64,000 bases of DNA from CAWJFJ01 sp963800065 (GCA_963800065.1 CAWCZO010000003.1:1-64000), one strand, 5' to 3'; shown: positions 26,661 through 35,467, counted from the stretch's first letter. The notes: generated by a model from the letters alone, not told the origin. A program made the numbers and translations.

Positions 26661-27251
26661 TCAGACCGACAGCGTCCGGGTGCCACCGAGGAAGTTGGTC
26701 AACAGCCTCGGGCCCGTCGGGGTGAGTATCGACTCCGGGTGGAACTGGACACCCTCGACGGCCAGCCGGCGGTGACGCACCCCCATGACGACGCCGTCGG
26801 CCGTCTCGGCCGTCACCTCCAGGACATCGGGCAGCGACGCCCGATCGAGCACCAGTGAGTGGTAGCGGGTGGCTTCGAACGGGTTGGGCAGATCGGTGAA
26901 GACCCCGGTGCCGGTATGGAAGATGGACGACGTCTTGCCGTGCATGAGCTCGGGAGCCTGGACGACGCGACCGCCGTAGGCCTGACCGATGCACTGGTGT
27001 CCCAGACAGACCCCGAGCACGGGGATCTCACCGCCCAGCTCGGTCACCACGGCCAGGCTGATCCCGGCGCTCTCGGGACGCCCGGGTCCGGGGGAGATGA
27101 TCACGCCGTCGGGCGCCTCGGCCCGGATCCCGGCGATGTCGATGGCGTCGTTGCGGAAGACCACGGGCTCGGCCCCGAGCTCACCCAGCTCCTGCACGAG
27201 GTTGTAGGTGAAGGAGTCGTAGTTGTCGATGAGCAGGACGCGAGCCGCCAT
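26661..27251 (-). CDS. Anthranilate/aminodeoxychorismate synthase glutamine amidotransferase
   Basis: A 196-residue class I glutaminase that supplies ammonia for anthranilate (tryptophan) or 4-amino-4-deoxychorismate (folate) synthesis. It has the family start VLLIDNYDSFTYNLVQ, the oxyanion loop ISPGPGRPE, the nucleophile Cys in GVCLGHQCIGQ (C82), and the His-Glu pair in VEGVQFHPESIL. Length is normal. The ATG at 27251 is the only start matching the family N terminus. TrpG and PabA cannot be separated from sequence, but a stand-alone copy between pknB and crgA is the standard actinobacterial arrangement, there usually labelled trpG or pabA. It is convergent with pknB and divergent from crgA. 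Confidence 0.93.
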   Translation of the reverse strand: MAARVLLIDNYDSFTYNLVQELGELGAEPVVFRNDAIDIAGIRAEAPDGVIISPGPGRPESAGISLAVVTELGGEIPVLGVCLGHQCIGQAYGGRVVQAPELMHGKTSSIFHTGTGVFTDLPNPFEATRYHSLVLDRASLPDVLEVTAETADGVVMGVRHRRLAVEGVQFHPESILTPTGPRLLTNFLGGTRTLSV

Positions 27252-27315
27252 GGTCCCCCGACTTTACTGGCCGGACGGAGCCCGGAGGCCAAGCACCAGG
27301 GGCTATCCTCGTTCG

Positions 27316-27618
27316 ATGGCGGCAAAGCAGGGACCGGGCGGCGCCACCCGCAAGGGCCGTTCCACGGGTCGGGCCACCACCAGGGCGGTGGCCCCGTCGG
27401 CCACCGCCAGCGGCCGCTACACGCCGCCGATCCCCAAGAGCGTGAAGGTCAGTCCCAAGTGGATGGGCCCGCTCATCCTGGCCTTCCTCATCGGCGGCGC
27501 CCTCATGATCGTCCTCAACTACTTCGACGTCATGCCCGGTGCGCCCACCAACTGGTACCTCCTCGGGGGCATCGCCCTCATCGCCATCGGCTTCATCACC
27601 GCCACCCAGTACCACTGA
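27316..27618 (+). CDS. crgA: Cell-division protein CrgA-like
   Basis: A 100-residue membrane protein. A basic, disordered N terminus (KQGPGGATRKGRSTGRATTR) precedes the CrgA core: VKVSPKWMGPLILAFLIGG starts the first helix, a short extracellular loop YFDVMPGAPTNWY contains a conserved Asn-Trp-Tyr, and a second helix (LLGGIALIAIGFITATQYH) ends the protein. CrgA recruits or regulates septal wall enzymes (FtsI/PBPB) in actinobacteria. The ATG at 27316 is chosen over upstream starts because it matches the family length. Its place near the FHA-PknB cluster and the divergent glutaminase is the classic location. Confidence 0.9.
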   Translation: MAAKQGPGGATRKGRSTGRATTRAVAPSATASGRYTPPIPKSVKVSPKWMGPLILAFLIGGALMIVLNYFDVMPGAPTNWYLLGGIALIAIGFITATQYH

Positions 27619-27646
27619 CGCGCCGCCGCGCGCGCCGTGCCCGGTG

Positions 27647-28825
27647 CTAACCCAGTCGTTCGATGATGGTGGCGTTGGCCATCCCGCCACCCTCGCACAT
27701 CGTCTCCAGGCCCCACCGGCCTCCGGTCCGCTCGAGCTCGTTGAGCAACGTGCCCATGAGCTTGGCCCCCGAGGCGCCGAGGGGGTGGCCGAGGGCGATG
27801 GCCCCGCCGTTCACGTTCACCTTGTCCATGTCGGCGTGGAGCTCCTTCTCCCAGGCCAGGATGACCGAGGCGAAGGCTTCGTTGATCTCGACGAGGTCGA
27901 TGTCGTCGATCGACATCTTGGTCCGCTCGAGAATGGTCCGGGTGGCCGGGATGGGTCCGGTCAGCATGGTCACGGGGTCGACCCCGGCCAGGGCGAAGGC
28001 GTGAAAGCGGGCCCGCGGCGTGAGGCCCAGGGAGGCGGCTCTCTCCTCGCTCATGATCAGAACGGCCGAGGCGCCGTCGGTGATCTGCGACGAGTTCCCG
28101 GCCGTGACCTTCCCGTCGGGCTTGAAGGCCGGCTTCAGGTTGGCCAGGACCTCCGGCGTGGTGTCGGGCCGGATCCCCTCGTCCTGGCTCAGGATCTCGT
28201 CGGTGGCCTGGCCCTCGTCGTCCTTCACCGGGAGCGGGACGATCTCGTTCTCGAACCGGCCCTCGGCCGCCGCCGTCGCCGCGTGCCTCTGGCTCCGGGC
28301 CGCGTAGGCGTCGAGGTCCTGGCGCGACACGCCCCACTGGTCGGCGATCATCTCGGCCGAGATCCCCTGCGAGACGAGCCCGCCGCGCTCGGCGTAGCGA
28401 GCCATCATCTCGGGCCCGAAGGGGTAGCCCAGGTCACGCACGACCGATGACCCCATCGGGGTGTGGGTCATGTGCTCGATCCCGGCGGCGATGACGACGT
28501 CGTAGGCGCCGGCCATCACGCCCTGGGCGGCGAAGTGCAGGGCCTGCTGCGAGGACCCGCACTGGCGGTCGATGGTGGTGGCGGGCACCGACTCGGGGAA
28601 GCCGGCGGCCAGCGCGGCGTTGCGGCCCACGTTCACGGCCTGCTCGCCCACCTGCATGACGCAGCCCATGATGACGTCGTCCACCAGGGCGGGGTCGAGG
28701 TCGTTGCGCGACACCAGCGCCTTCAGGGGCTCGGCGGCCAGGTCGACGGCGTGCCAGCCCCGGAGCTTCCCGTTGCGGCGACCGCCGGCGGTTCGAACGG
28801 CGTCCACGATTACGGCGGTGGTCAT
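27647..28825 (-). CDS. Acetyl-CoA acetyltransferase (thiolase)
   Basis: A 392-residue thiolase. The acyl-accepting Cys is C89 in DRQCGSSQQAL, the active-site His is H347 in ALGHPLGASGAK, and the second Cys is C377 in CEGGGMANATI. All three define a functional thiolase that condenses or cleaves acyl-CoA (acetoacetyl-CoA or 3-ketoacyl-CoA in fatty-acid breakdown). Length is standard. The ATG at 28825 follows GGAAGGAG-type bases (complement of 28831-28838). A TetR-type palindrome at 28851 lies in its promoter, and a hotdog thioesterase is divergent across it, so both are probably induced together by an acyl-CoA. Confidence 0.93.
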   Translation of the reverse strand: MTTAVIVDAVRTAGGRRNGKLRGWHAVDLAAEPLKALVSRNDLDPALVDDVIMGCVMQVGEQAVNVGRNAALAAGFPESVPATTIDRQCGSSQQALHFAAQGVMAGAYDVVIAAGIEHMTHTPMGSSVVRDLGYPFGPEMMARYAERGGLVSQGISAEMIADQWGVSRQDLDAYAARSQRHAATAAAEGRFENEIVPLPVKDDEGQATDEILSQDEGIRPDTTPEVLANLKPAFKPDGKVTAGNSSQITDGASAVLIMSEERAASLGLTPRARFHAFALAGVDPVTMLTGPIPATRTILERTKMSIDDIDLVEINEAFASVILAWEKELHADMDKVNVNGGAIALGHPLGASGAKLMGTLLNELERTGGRWGLETMCEGGGMANATIIERLG

Positions 28826-28850
28826 GGGGGCTCCTTCCAGGGGGTGAAAC

Positions 28851-28864
28851 TGACCGATCGGTCA
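28851..28864. promoter_or_regulatory. TetR-type operator palindrome
   Basis: TGACCGATCGGTCA is a perfect 14-bp palindrome, the GACCGnnCGGTC form common for TetR-family repressors of acyl-CoA metabolism. It lies 26 bases upstream of the thiolase start and 97 bases upstream of the divergent thioesterase start. No tetR gene is present in the window. Confidence 0.7.
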
Positions 28865-28960
28865 AGTGATCGCCCAGATTCTGGCCGCTGGCCGCCCGCC
28901 CGTCAATGGCCGGCCTTCCAACCTGCTCAGGCGGCAGATCCGGCACTACGGTGGCGCCCG

Positions 28961-29413
28961 ATGGCCGGACGGGTGAAGGACATGGACCGCTGGCTCGGCA
29001 ACGGCGGCATGGAGGTCATCGGCCTGGTGGGCGCCGCCTTCGTCGACTACGGCGTCGACGGGGAGGATCTCGGCTGGGTGACCGGGACCTGGGTGCCCAC
29101 CACGCTGGCCTGTAACCCCCACGGGACGGCCCAGGCCGGGATCCACTCCCTCGTCCTCGACGCCGCCATGAACTTCGCCATCAACGCTGCCCTGCCCGGA
29201 CGGGCCCGGACCCGCGGGACGCTCGAGATGAAGACCGAGACCATGCGGCCGGCCGCCCTCGGTGCCGCCTTCGAGGTCCGCGGCGAGGTGGTCCGCATGG
29301 CCCGCCAGGTCGCCTACGGCGAAGCTTCGGTCCGCGACGACGAGGGCCTCCTCGTCAGCCGGGCCACCGGGACCTTCCTCCTGCACCGGCCCGATCCCCC
29401 TCCGGGGCCCTAG
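28961..29413 (+). CDS. Hotdog-fold thioesterase (PaaI-like)
   Basis: A 150-residue hotdog protein that probably hydrolyses an acyl- or aryl-CoA. The motif NPHGTAQAGIHSLVLDAAMN (about residues 52-71) corresponds to the HGG-x-A-x5-D pattern of PaaI thioesterases, with His-Gly and the Asp kept. The C-terminal strands (GTLEMKTETMRPA, GEASVRDDEGLLVSRATGTF) are typical. The ATG at 28961 is preferred; longer upstream frames have no family support. It is divergent from the thiolase across the TGACCGATCGGTCA palindrome, suggesting one acyl-CoA-responsive unit. Confidence 0.85.
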   Translation: MAGRVKDMDRWLGNGGMEVIGLVGAAFVDYGVDGEDLGWVTGTWVPTTLACNPHGTAQAGIHSLVLDAAMNFAINAALPGRARTRGTLEMKTETMRPAALGAAFEVRGEVVRMARQVAYGEASVRDDEGLLVSRATGTFLLHRPDPPPGP

Positions 29414-29436
29414 GGGGACCGGAGCGCCGGGAGGGT

Positions 29437-30108
29437 TCAGGCCGAGCGGCGGGACTCCACCAGGGCCCGGGTCCGGTGATGGCGCGGCGACTCCAGGATC
29501 TGCGCCGCCGGTCCCTGCTCGACGACCTCGCCCTCGTCGAGCACCAGGATCTCGTCGGCCAGCCACCGGACCACCTCGGGGTCCCGGCTGGCCACCACCA
29601 CGGCCGTCTGGGTCTCCGTGCGCAGGCGCCGGAGCAGCTCCAGGATGCGGCCCCGCACGCCGTGCTCCACGCCCACGAAGGGCTCGTCGAGGAGCAGGGC
29701 GTCGGCCCCCTGGGCCAGCGCCTTGGCGATCTGGATCCGCTGCCGCATCCCCGCCACCGGCGCCGTCGGACCCGACGGGATCAACACGCCCGCCCGGGTG
29801 CCCGGGACGGTCAGGTCGCGCACGCCGTCGGGCGCGGGGGGGTGGACGAGCTCGATGCTCCGGGCCCGCAGCTGGCGCCGGCGCTCGCTGGTGGCGCCGG
29901 TGACGTCGACGCCCTGGACGAGCACCGAGCCCGACAGCGGAGGGAAATCGAGGCCGATGCAGCGCAGGAGCTGGGATTTCCCGGCCCCCTCGCCCCCGAG
30001 GATGCCCAGGACCTGACCGGCCCCCACGGCGAAGTTGATGTCGCGGCACGCGGCCGCGTCACCACTGCCGACGCACAATTCACGAACCTCGAGGGCGGGC
30101 CTCGCCAC
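29437..30108 (-). CDS. Orphan ABC-type ATP-binding protein with degenerate signature
   Basis: A 223-residue ABC ATPase. Walker A is intact (GGEGAGKSQ) and so is Walker B (ALLLDEPF), so ATP binding is expected. The ABC signature, normally LSGGQ, reads PVAGMRQRIQIAKAL, and the switch region reads VVVASRDPEV where a catalytic His (THD) is expected. It resembles the peptide/nickel transporter ATPases in overall layout. No permease or binding-protein gene is nearby. Transport activity is therefore doubtful; a regulatory or non-transport role, or pairing with a distant permease, is possible. Start at the ATG at 30108. Confidence 0.75.
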   Translation of the reverse strand: MARPALEVRELCVGSGDAAACRDINFAVGAGQVLGILGGEGAGKSQLLRCIGLDFPPLSGSVLVQGVDVTGATSERRRQLRARSIELVHPPAPDGVRDLTVPGTRAGVLIPSGPTAPVAGMRQRIQIAKALAQGADALLLDEPFVGVEHGVRGRILELLRRLRTETQTAVVVASRDPEVVRWLADEILVLDEGEVVEQGPAAQILESPRHHRTRALVESRRSA

Positions 30109-30309
30109 GATGCTGCTCCTGTCTCTCCTCCGCCCCGGGACGCCGGCGCCGGAGTCTTTCTCGGACCTCAGGCTACAAGCCGGTTGTGAACCCCCCGCGA
30201 CGGCCCGGTTATCAGTGGGAGAAAGACCGTGTCCCGGTCACCGAGGAGGGTCCTCTGACCACCGATTCCGCCACTCAAGGAGACCCCGCCCGGGGTCGAT
30301 ATAGCGGAT

Positions 30310-31524
30310 GTGACCGTCTCAGCCCAAGAATCAGTCGTCATTCCCTGGCCTGACCTGGGCATTGACGGTGAACCTGAGCTCCTCTTCCAGCCCGCCGTGG
30401 ACCTGGCCACCGGGCGCCTCCTGGGCTTCGAGGCCCTCCTGCGGTGGAACGATCCCGTCCAGGGGCGGATCTCCCCCAAGGAGCTGATCCCCTGGGCCGA
30501 GGCCAACGGCTACATGACGGCCCTGAACGGCTGGGTCTTGTCGGAAGCGTGTGCCCAGGCCGTCCGGTGGCGGTCGGAGATCCAGCTGGCGGTCAACTGC
30601 TCGGTCTTCCAGCTCCGGCGCAACGAAGCGGCCGCCGCCGCCGCCCACGCTCTCGAGTACTCGGGTCTGCACCCCGACCGCCTGACCATCGAGGTCACCG
30701 AGACCACGCTGGCCGACCACGGCGCCGCCGACGACCTGCGGGCCATCTCCCGCCTGGGCATCCAGCTCACCGTGGACGACATGGGCTCGGACTGGTCGTC
30801 GCTCGAGAACCTCCAGCACTTCGCCGTCAACACCATGAAGATCGACGGATCCCTCATCGACGGGATCGACCATGCCGGGGGGGTCAACCGGGCCATCGTG
30901 GAGACCATCGTCAAGGTCAGCCATTCGCTCGATCTGTGCACGGTGGCCGAGGCGGTGGAGACGGCGGCCCAGGTCGCCATTCTGCGGGAGGTCGGTGCCG
31001 ACGTCGGGCAGGGCTACTTCTTCGCCCCCCCGCTGGCCGCCGACGAGACGTTGGCCCTCACCGACATGGACCTCCTCCCCATCTTCCCCCTGACCGACCC
31101 GACCCATAGCGTCGAGGCCACGGAGGAGTTGATCCCCGAGCCCAAGGCCGCCGTCAAGGAACAGAAGGTCGTCGTGAAGGAGCCGGCGGTGGAGGGCCAC
31201 GAGCCGGAGGCGGTGGAGAAGGAGCCGGAGGTCGAGGAGAAGGTGGAGGAGAAGGAGCCGCCGCCGGACGCGGTGGCCGAGGAGGCGTCGGCGTCGCCGC
31301 CGGAGTCCGCGGCCCCCGAGGACGCGACGGCCGGCGCCGAGGAGGCAAACGGCGACGGTACCGAGACGGCGCCGGAGACCCAGGCGCCGGGCACCGAGAA
31401 GGTCCTCACCACGGCCAAGGCCGCCGCCGGCGGGAGGACGAAGTCGGCAGGGACCACCAAGTCCGGTTCGACCGGACGCAAGAGCCGCCGCAAGCCGGCC
31501 CCGCGCCGCGGTCACGCCGCCTGA
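30310..31524 (+). CDS. EAL-domain protein (probable c-di-GMP phosphodiesterase) with charged tail
   Basis: A 404-residue soluble protein. The EAL domain fills residues 15-255: LLFQPAVDLATGRLLG, FEALLRW (the EAL motif), EVTETTL, KIDGSLIDGI and GQGYFFAPP. Loop 6, DDFGTGYSSL in active enzymes, reads DDMGSDWSSL; the metal-binding Asp pair is kept. Phosphodiesterase activity is plausible. Residues 270-404 are a low-complexity tail, first Lys/Glu/Val/Pro-rich (KEPEVEEKVEEKEP) and then Ala/Thr/Lys-rich, ending basic (GRKSRRKPAPRRGHAA), unusual for this family and possibly a nucleic-acid or membrane contact. The GTG start at 30310 has little ribosome-binding sequence; ATATAGC just before may be a -10 box for a near-leaderless mRNA. 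Confidence 0.87.
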   Translation: MTVSAQESVVIPWPDLGIDGEPELLFQPAVDLATGRLLGFEALLRWNDPVQGRISPKELIPWAEANGYMTALNGWVLSEACAQAVRWRSEIQLAVNCSVFQLRRNEAAAAAAHALEYSGLHPDRLTIEVTETTLADHGAADDLRAISRLGIQLTVDDMGSDWSSLENLQHFAVNTMKIDGSLIDGIDHAGGVNRAIVETIVKVSHSLDLCTVAEAVETAAQVAILREVGADVGQGYFFAPPLAADETLALTDMDLLPIFPLTDPTHSVEATEELIPEPKAAVKEQKVVVKEPAVEGHEPEAVEKEPEVEEKVEEKEPPPDAVAEEASASPPESAAPEDATAGAEEANGDGTETAPETQAPGTEKVLTTAKAAAGGRTKSAGTTKSGSTGRKSRRKPAPRRGHAA

Positions 31525-31542
31525 TCGGATCGTCCCCGGCGC

Positions 31543-32982
31543 TCACCTCGACCGGTCGGCCACCAGCCGACCGAGGGTCTCCATCTGCCGCTCGGTGGTG
31601 GCGCTCCACGGGAAGCCAGTGTTCAGCCGGATGAAGTTCCGGTAGCCGCCCGACGGCGAGAACATCGGTCCGGGAGCGATCCGTATCCCGCTCCGCTCGG
31701 CGGCGTCGTAGAGATCCATGGCGTCGACCTCGTCGGCCAGCTGCACCCACAGGACGTGCCCGCCCCGTGGTCTCGTCAGCCGCGTCGAGTCGGGGAAGTA
31801 CCGCTCGACGGCGTCGATCATGGACGCCATCTGGTCCCGGTACATCCGCCGGACGCGTCGGATGTGGCGGTCGCAGCCGCCGCTGTCGAGAAAGGCGGCC
31901 AGAGCCAGTTGGGGGGCCACGGCGGTGGCCTGGTTCACCACCAGCTTGAGCAGCTCGACCCGGTTCTGGTAGCGCCCCGGGACGGCCCAGCCCACCCGCA
32001 GTCCCGGCGACAGCGTCTTGCTGTACGACGAGCAGTACAGGACGAGGCCGCTGCGGTCGAAGGCCTTGATGGCGCTCGGTCGCGGTCCCTCGTAGACGAG
32101 CTCGCCGTAGACGTCGTCCTCCACCAGCGGCACCTGGTGCGTCTCCAGGAGACCGACGAGCCGTCGCTTGGCGGCGTCGCTCATGCAGGAACCGGTGGGG
32201 TTGGAGAAGTTCGACACCAGGGCCACGGCGGCGATGGGCCGGCTCCGAAGGACGCCGGCCAGCTGCTCGAGATCGATCCCGTGACGCGGGTGCGAGGAGA
32301 TCTCGAGGGCCCGCAGCTCGAGAGAGGCCAGCACCTCGAGGAGGGCGTAATAGGCGGGGGACTCGATGGCCACCGTGTCGCCCGCCTTGGTCACGGCCTT
32401 GATCGAGAGGTACACCGCCTCCTTGGCCCCGCTCGTGATCACGATGTCGTCGGCCGACACCGTGTAGCCGGCGTCACAGCCGCGTTGGGCGATCGACCGT
32501 CGCAGCAGCGGGCTGCCGGGGGGAGCGTCATAGGAGTGGCAGGCGGCCGGCTGATGCCGCAGCACGTGACCGAGCAACCGGTTCAGGGCGGCCACGGGCA
32601 TGAGCTCGGGACCCTGGACGGCGGCCCCCAGGGTCGGTTGCTGGGGGTTCCCGATCCCCAGGTTCAGCTTCACGGCCAGCGAGGCGTCGACCCGTCGGGC
32701 CTCGCCCGGCGGCTCCGAGGCGTCGGGCTCGGCCCGCAGGACCGGCGGTCCGGCCCGGACGTAATGGCCCGACTGGGCCCGGGCCTGGACCAGGCCGCGG
32801 TCCTCGAGGACCCGGCACGCCTCCAGCACGGTGCTCAGGCTCACCCCGAACTGGTCCCGCAGCTGGCGGACCGAGGGGATCCGGTCCCCGGCGGCGTACG
32901 TCCCGTCCTCGATCCGGCCGGCCAGCCGGTCGGCCAGCTGGAGGTAGAGGCTCCGGGGGGAGCGGCGGTCGAGCGGCGGCAC
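31543..32982 (-). CDS. MocR/PdxR-type GntR regulator with aminotransferase domain
   Basis: A 479-residue chimera. The N-terminal GntR winged helix (residues 8-75: LYLQLADRLAGRIEDGTYAA, IPSVRQLRDQFGVSLSTVLE) binds DNA; the rest is a fold-type I aminotransferase that holds PLP as effector, with SNFSNPTGSCM, VEDDVYGEL and the Schiff-base region YCSSYSKTLSPGLRVGW. Such proteins regulate vitamin B6, GABA, taurine or amino-acid genes. The GTG at 32982 is chosen because it begins just before the helix; the TATACA 10 bases upstream would make the mRNA nearly leaderless. It is divergent from metE, and paired direct repeats lie between them, so metE is the likely target. Confidence 0.88.
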   Translation of the reverse strand: MPPLDRRSPRSLYLQLADRLAGRIEDGTYAAGDRIPSVRQLRDQFGVSLSTVLEACRVLEDRGLVQARAQSGHYVRAGPPVLRAEPDASEPPGEARRVDASLAVKLNLGIGNPQQPTLGAAVQGPELMPVAALNRLLGHVLRHQPAACHSYDAPPGSPLLRRSIAQRGCDAGYTVSADDIVITSGAKEAVYLSIKAVTKAGDTVAIESPAYYALLEVLASLELRALEISSHPRHGIDLEQLAGVLRSRPIAAVALVSNFSNPTGSCMSDAAKRRLVGLLETHQVPLVEDDVYGELVYEGPRPSAIKAFDRSGLVLYCSSYSKTLSPGLRVGWAVPGRYQNRVELLKLVVNQATAVAPQLALAAFLDSGGCDRHIRRVRRMYRDQMASMIDAVERYFPDSTRLTRPRGGHVLWVQLADEVDAMDLYDAAERSGIRIAPGPMFSPSGGYRNFIRLNTGFPWSATTERQMETLGRLVADRSR

Positions 32983-32987
32983 GGCCC

Positions 32988-33043
32988 GGAACTGTATACC
33001 GGAACAATCCTGATCTGATGCCTTGTCCGGGGAACTGTACCGG
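32988..33043. promoter_or_regulatory. Direct-repeat operator between mocR-type gene and metE
   Basis: GGAACTGTATACCGG (32988-33002) and GGAACTGTACCGG (33031-33043) are near-identical direct repeats, 43 bases start to start, about four helical turns. MocR proteins usually bind paired direct repeats. The first copy covers the putative -10 of the regulator gene, which fits autoregulation plus control of the divergent metE. Confidence 0.6.
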
Positions 33044-33121
33044 TCGAAAAGGGGACCAGCTGTCTCTACCGGCCCGCCCGGGACCCCCGTACCGTGGCCG
33101 CAGACGACGAAAGGACGGCCC

Positions 33122-35467
33122 ATGGCGCGCTCGATGAACCTGGGCATGCCCCGGATCGGACCCCACCGCGAGCTCAAACGGGCGGTCGAGGGCTTCTGGG
33201 CGGGGACCACCGACGCCGGGGCCCTGGTCGAGGTGGCCCGGACCCGGCGGGCGCAGGGTTGGCGGGAGCAGGCCGCCGCCGGCATCGCCGGCATCCCCTC
33301 CAACGACTTCTCCCTCTATGACCACGTCCTGGACACCACCTGCCTGGTGGGGGCCGTCCCGCCCCGTTTCGGACCCACCGCCGGCCCCGTCGACCTCGAC
33401 ACCTACTTCGCCCTGGCCCGGGGCACGACGCGGGCCGTCGGTTCCGGCACCCGGGTGGTGGCCCCCCTCGAGATGACCAAGTGGTTCGACACCAACTACC
33501 ACTACCTCGTCCCCGAGCTCGGCCCCGACACCGAGTTCACCCTCCGTTCGACCAAGCCCGTCGACGAGTTCGGCGAGGCCCTGGCCCTCGGCATCCTCAC
33601 CCGTCCGGTGCTGCTCGGCCCGGTCACCTACCTGCTGCTGTCCAAGAGCACCGTCCCCGGCTTCTCCCCCCTCGAGCTCCTGCCCGCCCTCCTCCCCGTC
33701 TACGCCCGGGTCCTCGACGACCTGGCCGCCGCCGGGGCCCGATGGATCCAGCTCGACGAACCGGTCCTTGGGACCGATCTCGACGACGGGGTGCGCACGG
33801 CCGTGGACTTCGCCTACGGAGAGCTCACCCGCCGGACGGTGAAGATCCTCCTCGCCACCTACTTCTCGGGCCTCGGCCCGAACCTCGAGCTGGCCACCGG
33901 TCTGCCCGTGGCCGGCCTCCACGTCGACCTCGTCCGCCACCCGGGTCAGCTGGAGGTCCTCCTCGACCACCTCGACGCCGACACCGTCCTGTCGGCCGGG
34001 GTGGTCGACGGGCGCAACGTCTGGCGCAACGACCTGCGCGCCACCCTCGGTCTCCTCGAGGCGGCGCAGGACCGCCTGGGCGACCGGCTCTGGGTGGGAC
34101 CGTCGTGCTCCCTCCAGCACGTCCCCCACGACCTCGCGGCCGAGACCACCCTGCCGGCCGACCTGACCCGGTGGCTGGCCTTCGCCGCCCAGAAGCTCAC
34201 CGAGATCGCCGCCGTCACCGACGGTCTCTCCGAGGGCCCCGGCGTCATCGCCGAGGCGCTCCGCCACAGCGACGGCGCCGTCGAGGAACGTCGCCGATCG
34301 GATCGCATCACCAGCGGCGGTGTCCGCCGGCGCGTCGCTGCGCTCTCGGACGGCGACGCCGCCCGCCGTTCGCCCTACGGGCGGCGACGGCTCCTCCAGG
34401 ACCGGGCCCTCTCCCTCCCCCCGCTGCCCACGACCACCATCGGGTCGTTCCCCCAGACGGCCGAGATCCGCGCCGCCCGACAGCGCCTGGCCTCGGGGAC
34501 GCTCACCGACGACGGCTACCGGCGGTTCTGCCAGAGCGAGATCGAACAGGTCATCCGGCAACAGGAAGCCCTCGGCCTCGACGTCCTCGTCCACGGCGAA
34601 CCCGAGCGCAACGACATGGTCCAGTACTTCGGCGAACGGCTCGACGGCTTCGCCGTCACCTCCCACGGCTGGGTCCAGAGCTACGGGACCCGCTACGTCC
34701 GCCCCCCCATCCTCTACGGCGACGTGGAGCGGCCGGCTCCCATCACCGTCGACTGGTCGCGCTACGCCCAGTCCCTGACCGATCTGCCGGTCAAGGGGAT
34801 GCTGACCGGCCCGGTGACCATCCTCCAGTGGTCCTTCGTCCGCGACGACCAGCCCCGCACGCAGACGTGTCGCCAGATCGCCCTGGCCGTGCGCGACGAG
34901 GTCCTCGATCTCGAGAGAGCGGGCATCGGGATCATCCAGGTCGACGAGCCGGCGCTGCGCGAAGGGCTCCCCCTCCGGCATGGCGACCGCGCCGACTATC
35001 TGGCCTGGGCCACCGAGTGCTTCAAGGTGGCCACCTCGGCGGTCGACGACAGCACCCAGATCCACACCCACATGTGTTACGCCGAGTTCGGCGACATCAT
35101 GGACGCCGTCGTCGACCTCGACGTCGACGTCATCTCGATCGAGGCCGCCCGCAGCCAGATGGACCTCCTCAACGATCTCGCCGCCGTCGACTACGGCGCC
35201 GGGATCGGCCTCGGCGTCTACGACATCCACTCACCGACGGTCCCCTCCACCGATGAGGTCACCGCCTTCATCGAGCAGGCCCTGAAGGTCCTGCCCGCGG
35301 AGCAACTCTGGGTGAACCCGGACTGCGGGTTGAAGACGCGCCGGGGCGAAGAGGTGGCCGCCGCCCTGTCCCACATGGTGGCCGCCGCCCACCGGGCCCG
35401 GCCCGGTGCGGCTGTCCCGGCCGGGCCGCACCGGGGCCGGGAGCGGGTCCCCGCCGTCAACGCCTGA
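33122..35467 (+). CDS. metE: Cobalamin-independent methionine synthase
   Basis: A 781-residue MetE, which transfers a methyl group from methyltetrahydrofolate (polyglutamate) to homocysteine in the cytoplasm. Both halves of the double barrel are present; the N-terminal half begins NLGMPRIGPHRELKRAVEGF and the C-terminal catalytic half begins LPTTTIGSFPQT. Zinc ligands are seen at H650 and C652 (THMCYAEF) and C735 (VNPDCGLKTR); the substrate loop VHGEPERNDMVQYF is intact. The ATG at 33122 follows GACGAAAGGACG and matches the family start. No cobalamin or SAM riboswitch was recognised in the leader; control by the divergent MocR-type regulator is more likely. Confidence 0.95.
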   Translation: MARSMNLGMPRIGPHRELKRAVEGFWAGTTDAGALVEVARTRRAQGWREQAAAGIAGIPSNDFSLYDHVLDTTCLVGAVPPRFGPTAGPVDLDTYFALARGTTRAVGSGTRVVAPLEMTKWFDTNYHYLVPELGPDTEFTLRSTKPVDEFGEALALGILTRPVLLGPVTYLLLSKSTVPGFSPLELLPALLPVYARVLDDLAAAGARWIQLDEPVLGTDLDDGVRTAVDFAYGELTRRTVKILLATYFSGLGPNLELATGLPVAGLHVDLVRHPGQLEVLLDHLDADTVLSAGVVDGRNVWRNDLRATLGLLEAAQDRLGDRLWVGPSCSLQHVPHDLAAETTLPADLTRWLAFAAQKLTEIAAVTDGLSEGPGVIAEALRHSDGAVEERRRSDRITSGGVRRRVAALSDGDAARRSPYGRRRLLQDRALSLPPLPTTTIGSFPQTAEIRAARQRLASGTLTDDGYRRFCQSEIEQVIRQQEALGLDVLVHGEPERNDMVQYFGERLDGFAVTSHGWVQSYGTRYVRPPILYGDVERPAPITVDWSRYAQSLTDLPVKGMLTGPVTILQWSFVRDDQPRTQTCRQIALAVRDEVLDLERAGIGIIQVDEPALREGLPLRHGDRADYLAWATECFKVATSAVDDSTQIHTHMCYAEFGDIMDAVVDLDVDVISIEAARSQMDLLNDLAAVDYGAGIGLGVYDIHSPTVPSTDEVTAFIEQALKVLPAEQLWVNPDCGLKTRRGEEVAAALSHMVAAAHRARPGAAVPAGPHRGRERVPAVNA

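Noticed and set aside
30190..30260. DosR-like site before the EAL gene
   Set aside because: GGGAG and GTCCC half-sites occur but spacing and symmetry do not match the box.
33044..33121. Cobalamin or SAM riboswitch before metE
   Set aside because: The leader is too short and lacks conserved riboswitch boxes; the MocR-type repeats are a better explanation.
32528..35230. 900-residue minus-strand open frame opposite metE
   Set aside because: metE is certain on the plus strand with zinc ligands and both barrels; the antisense text is Gly/Val/Glu-rich without motifs.
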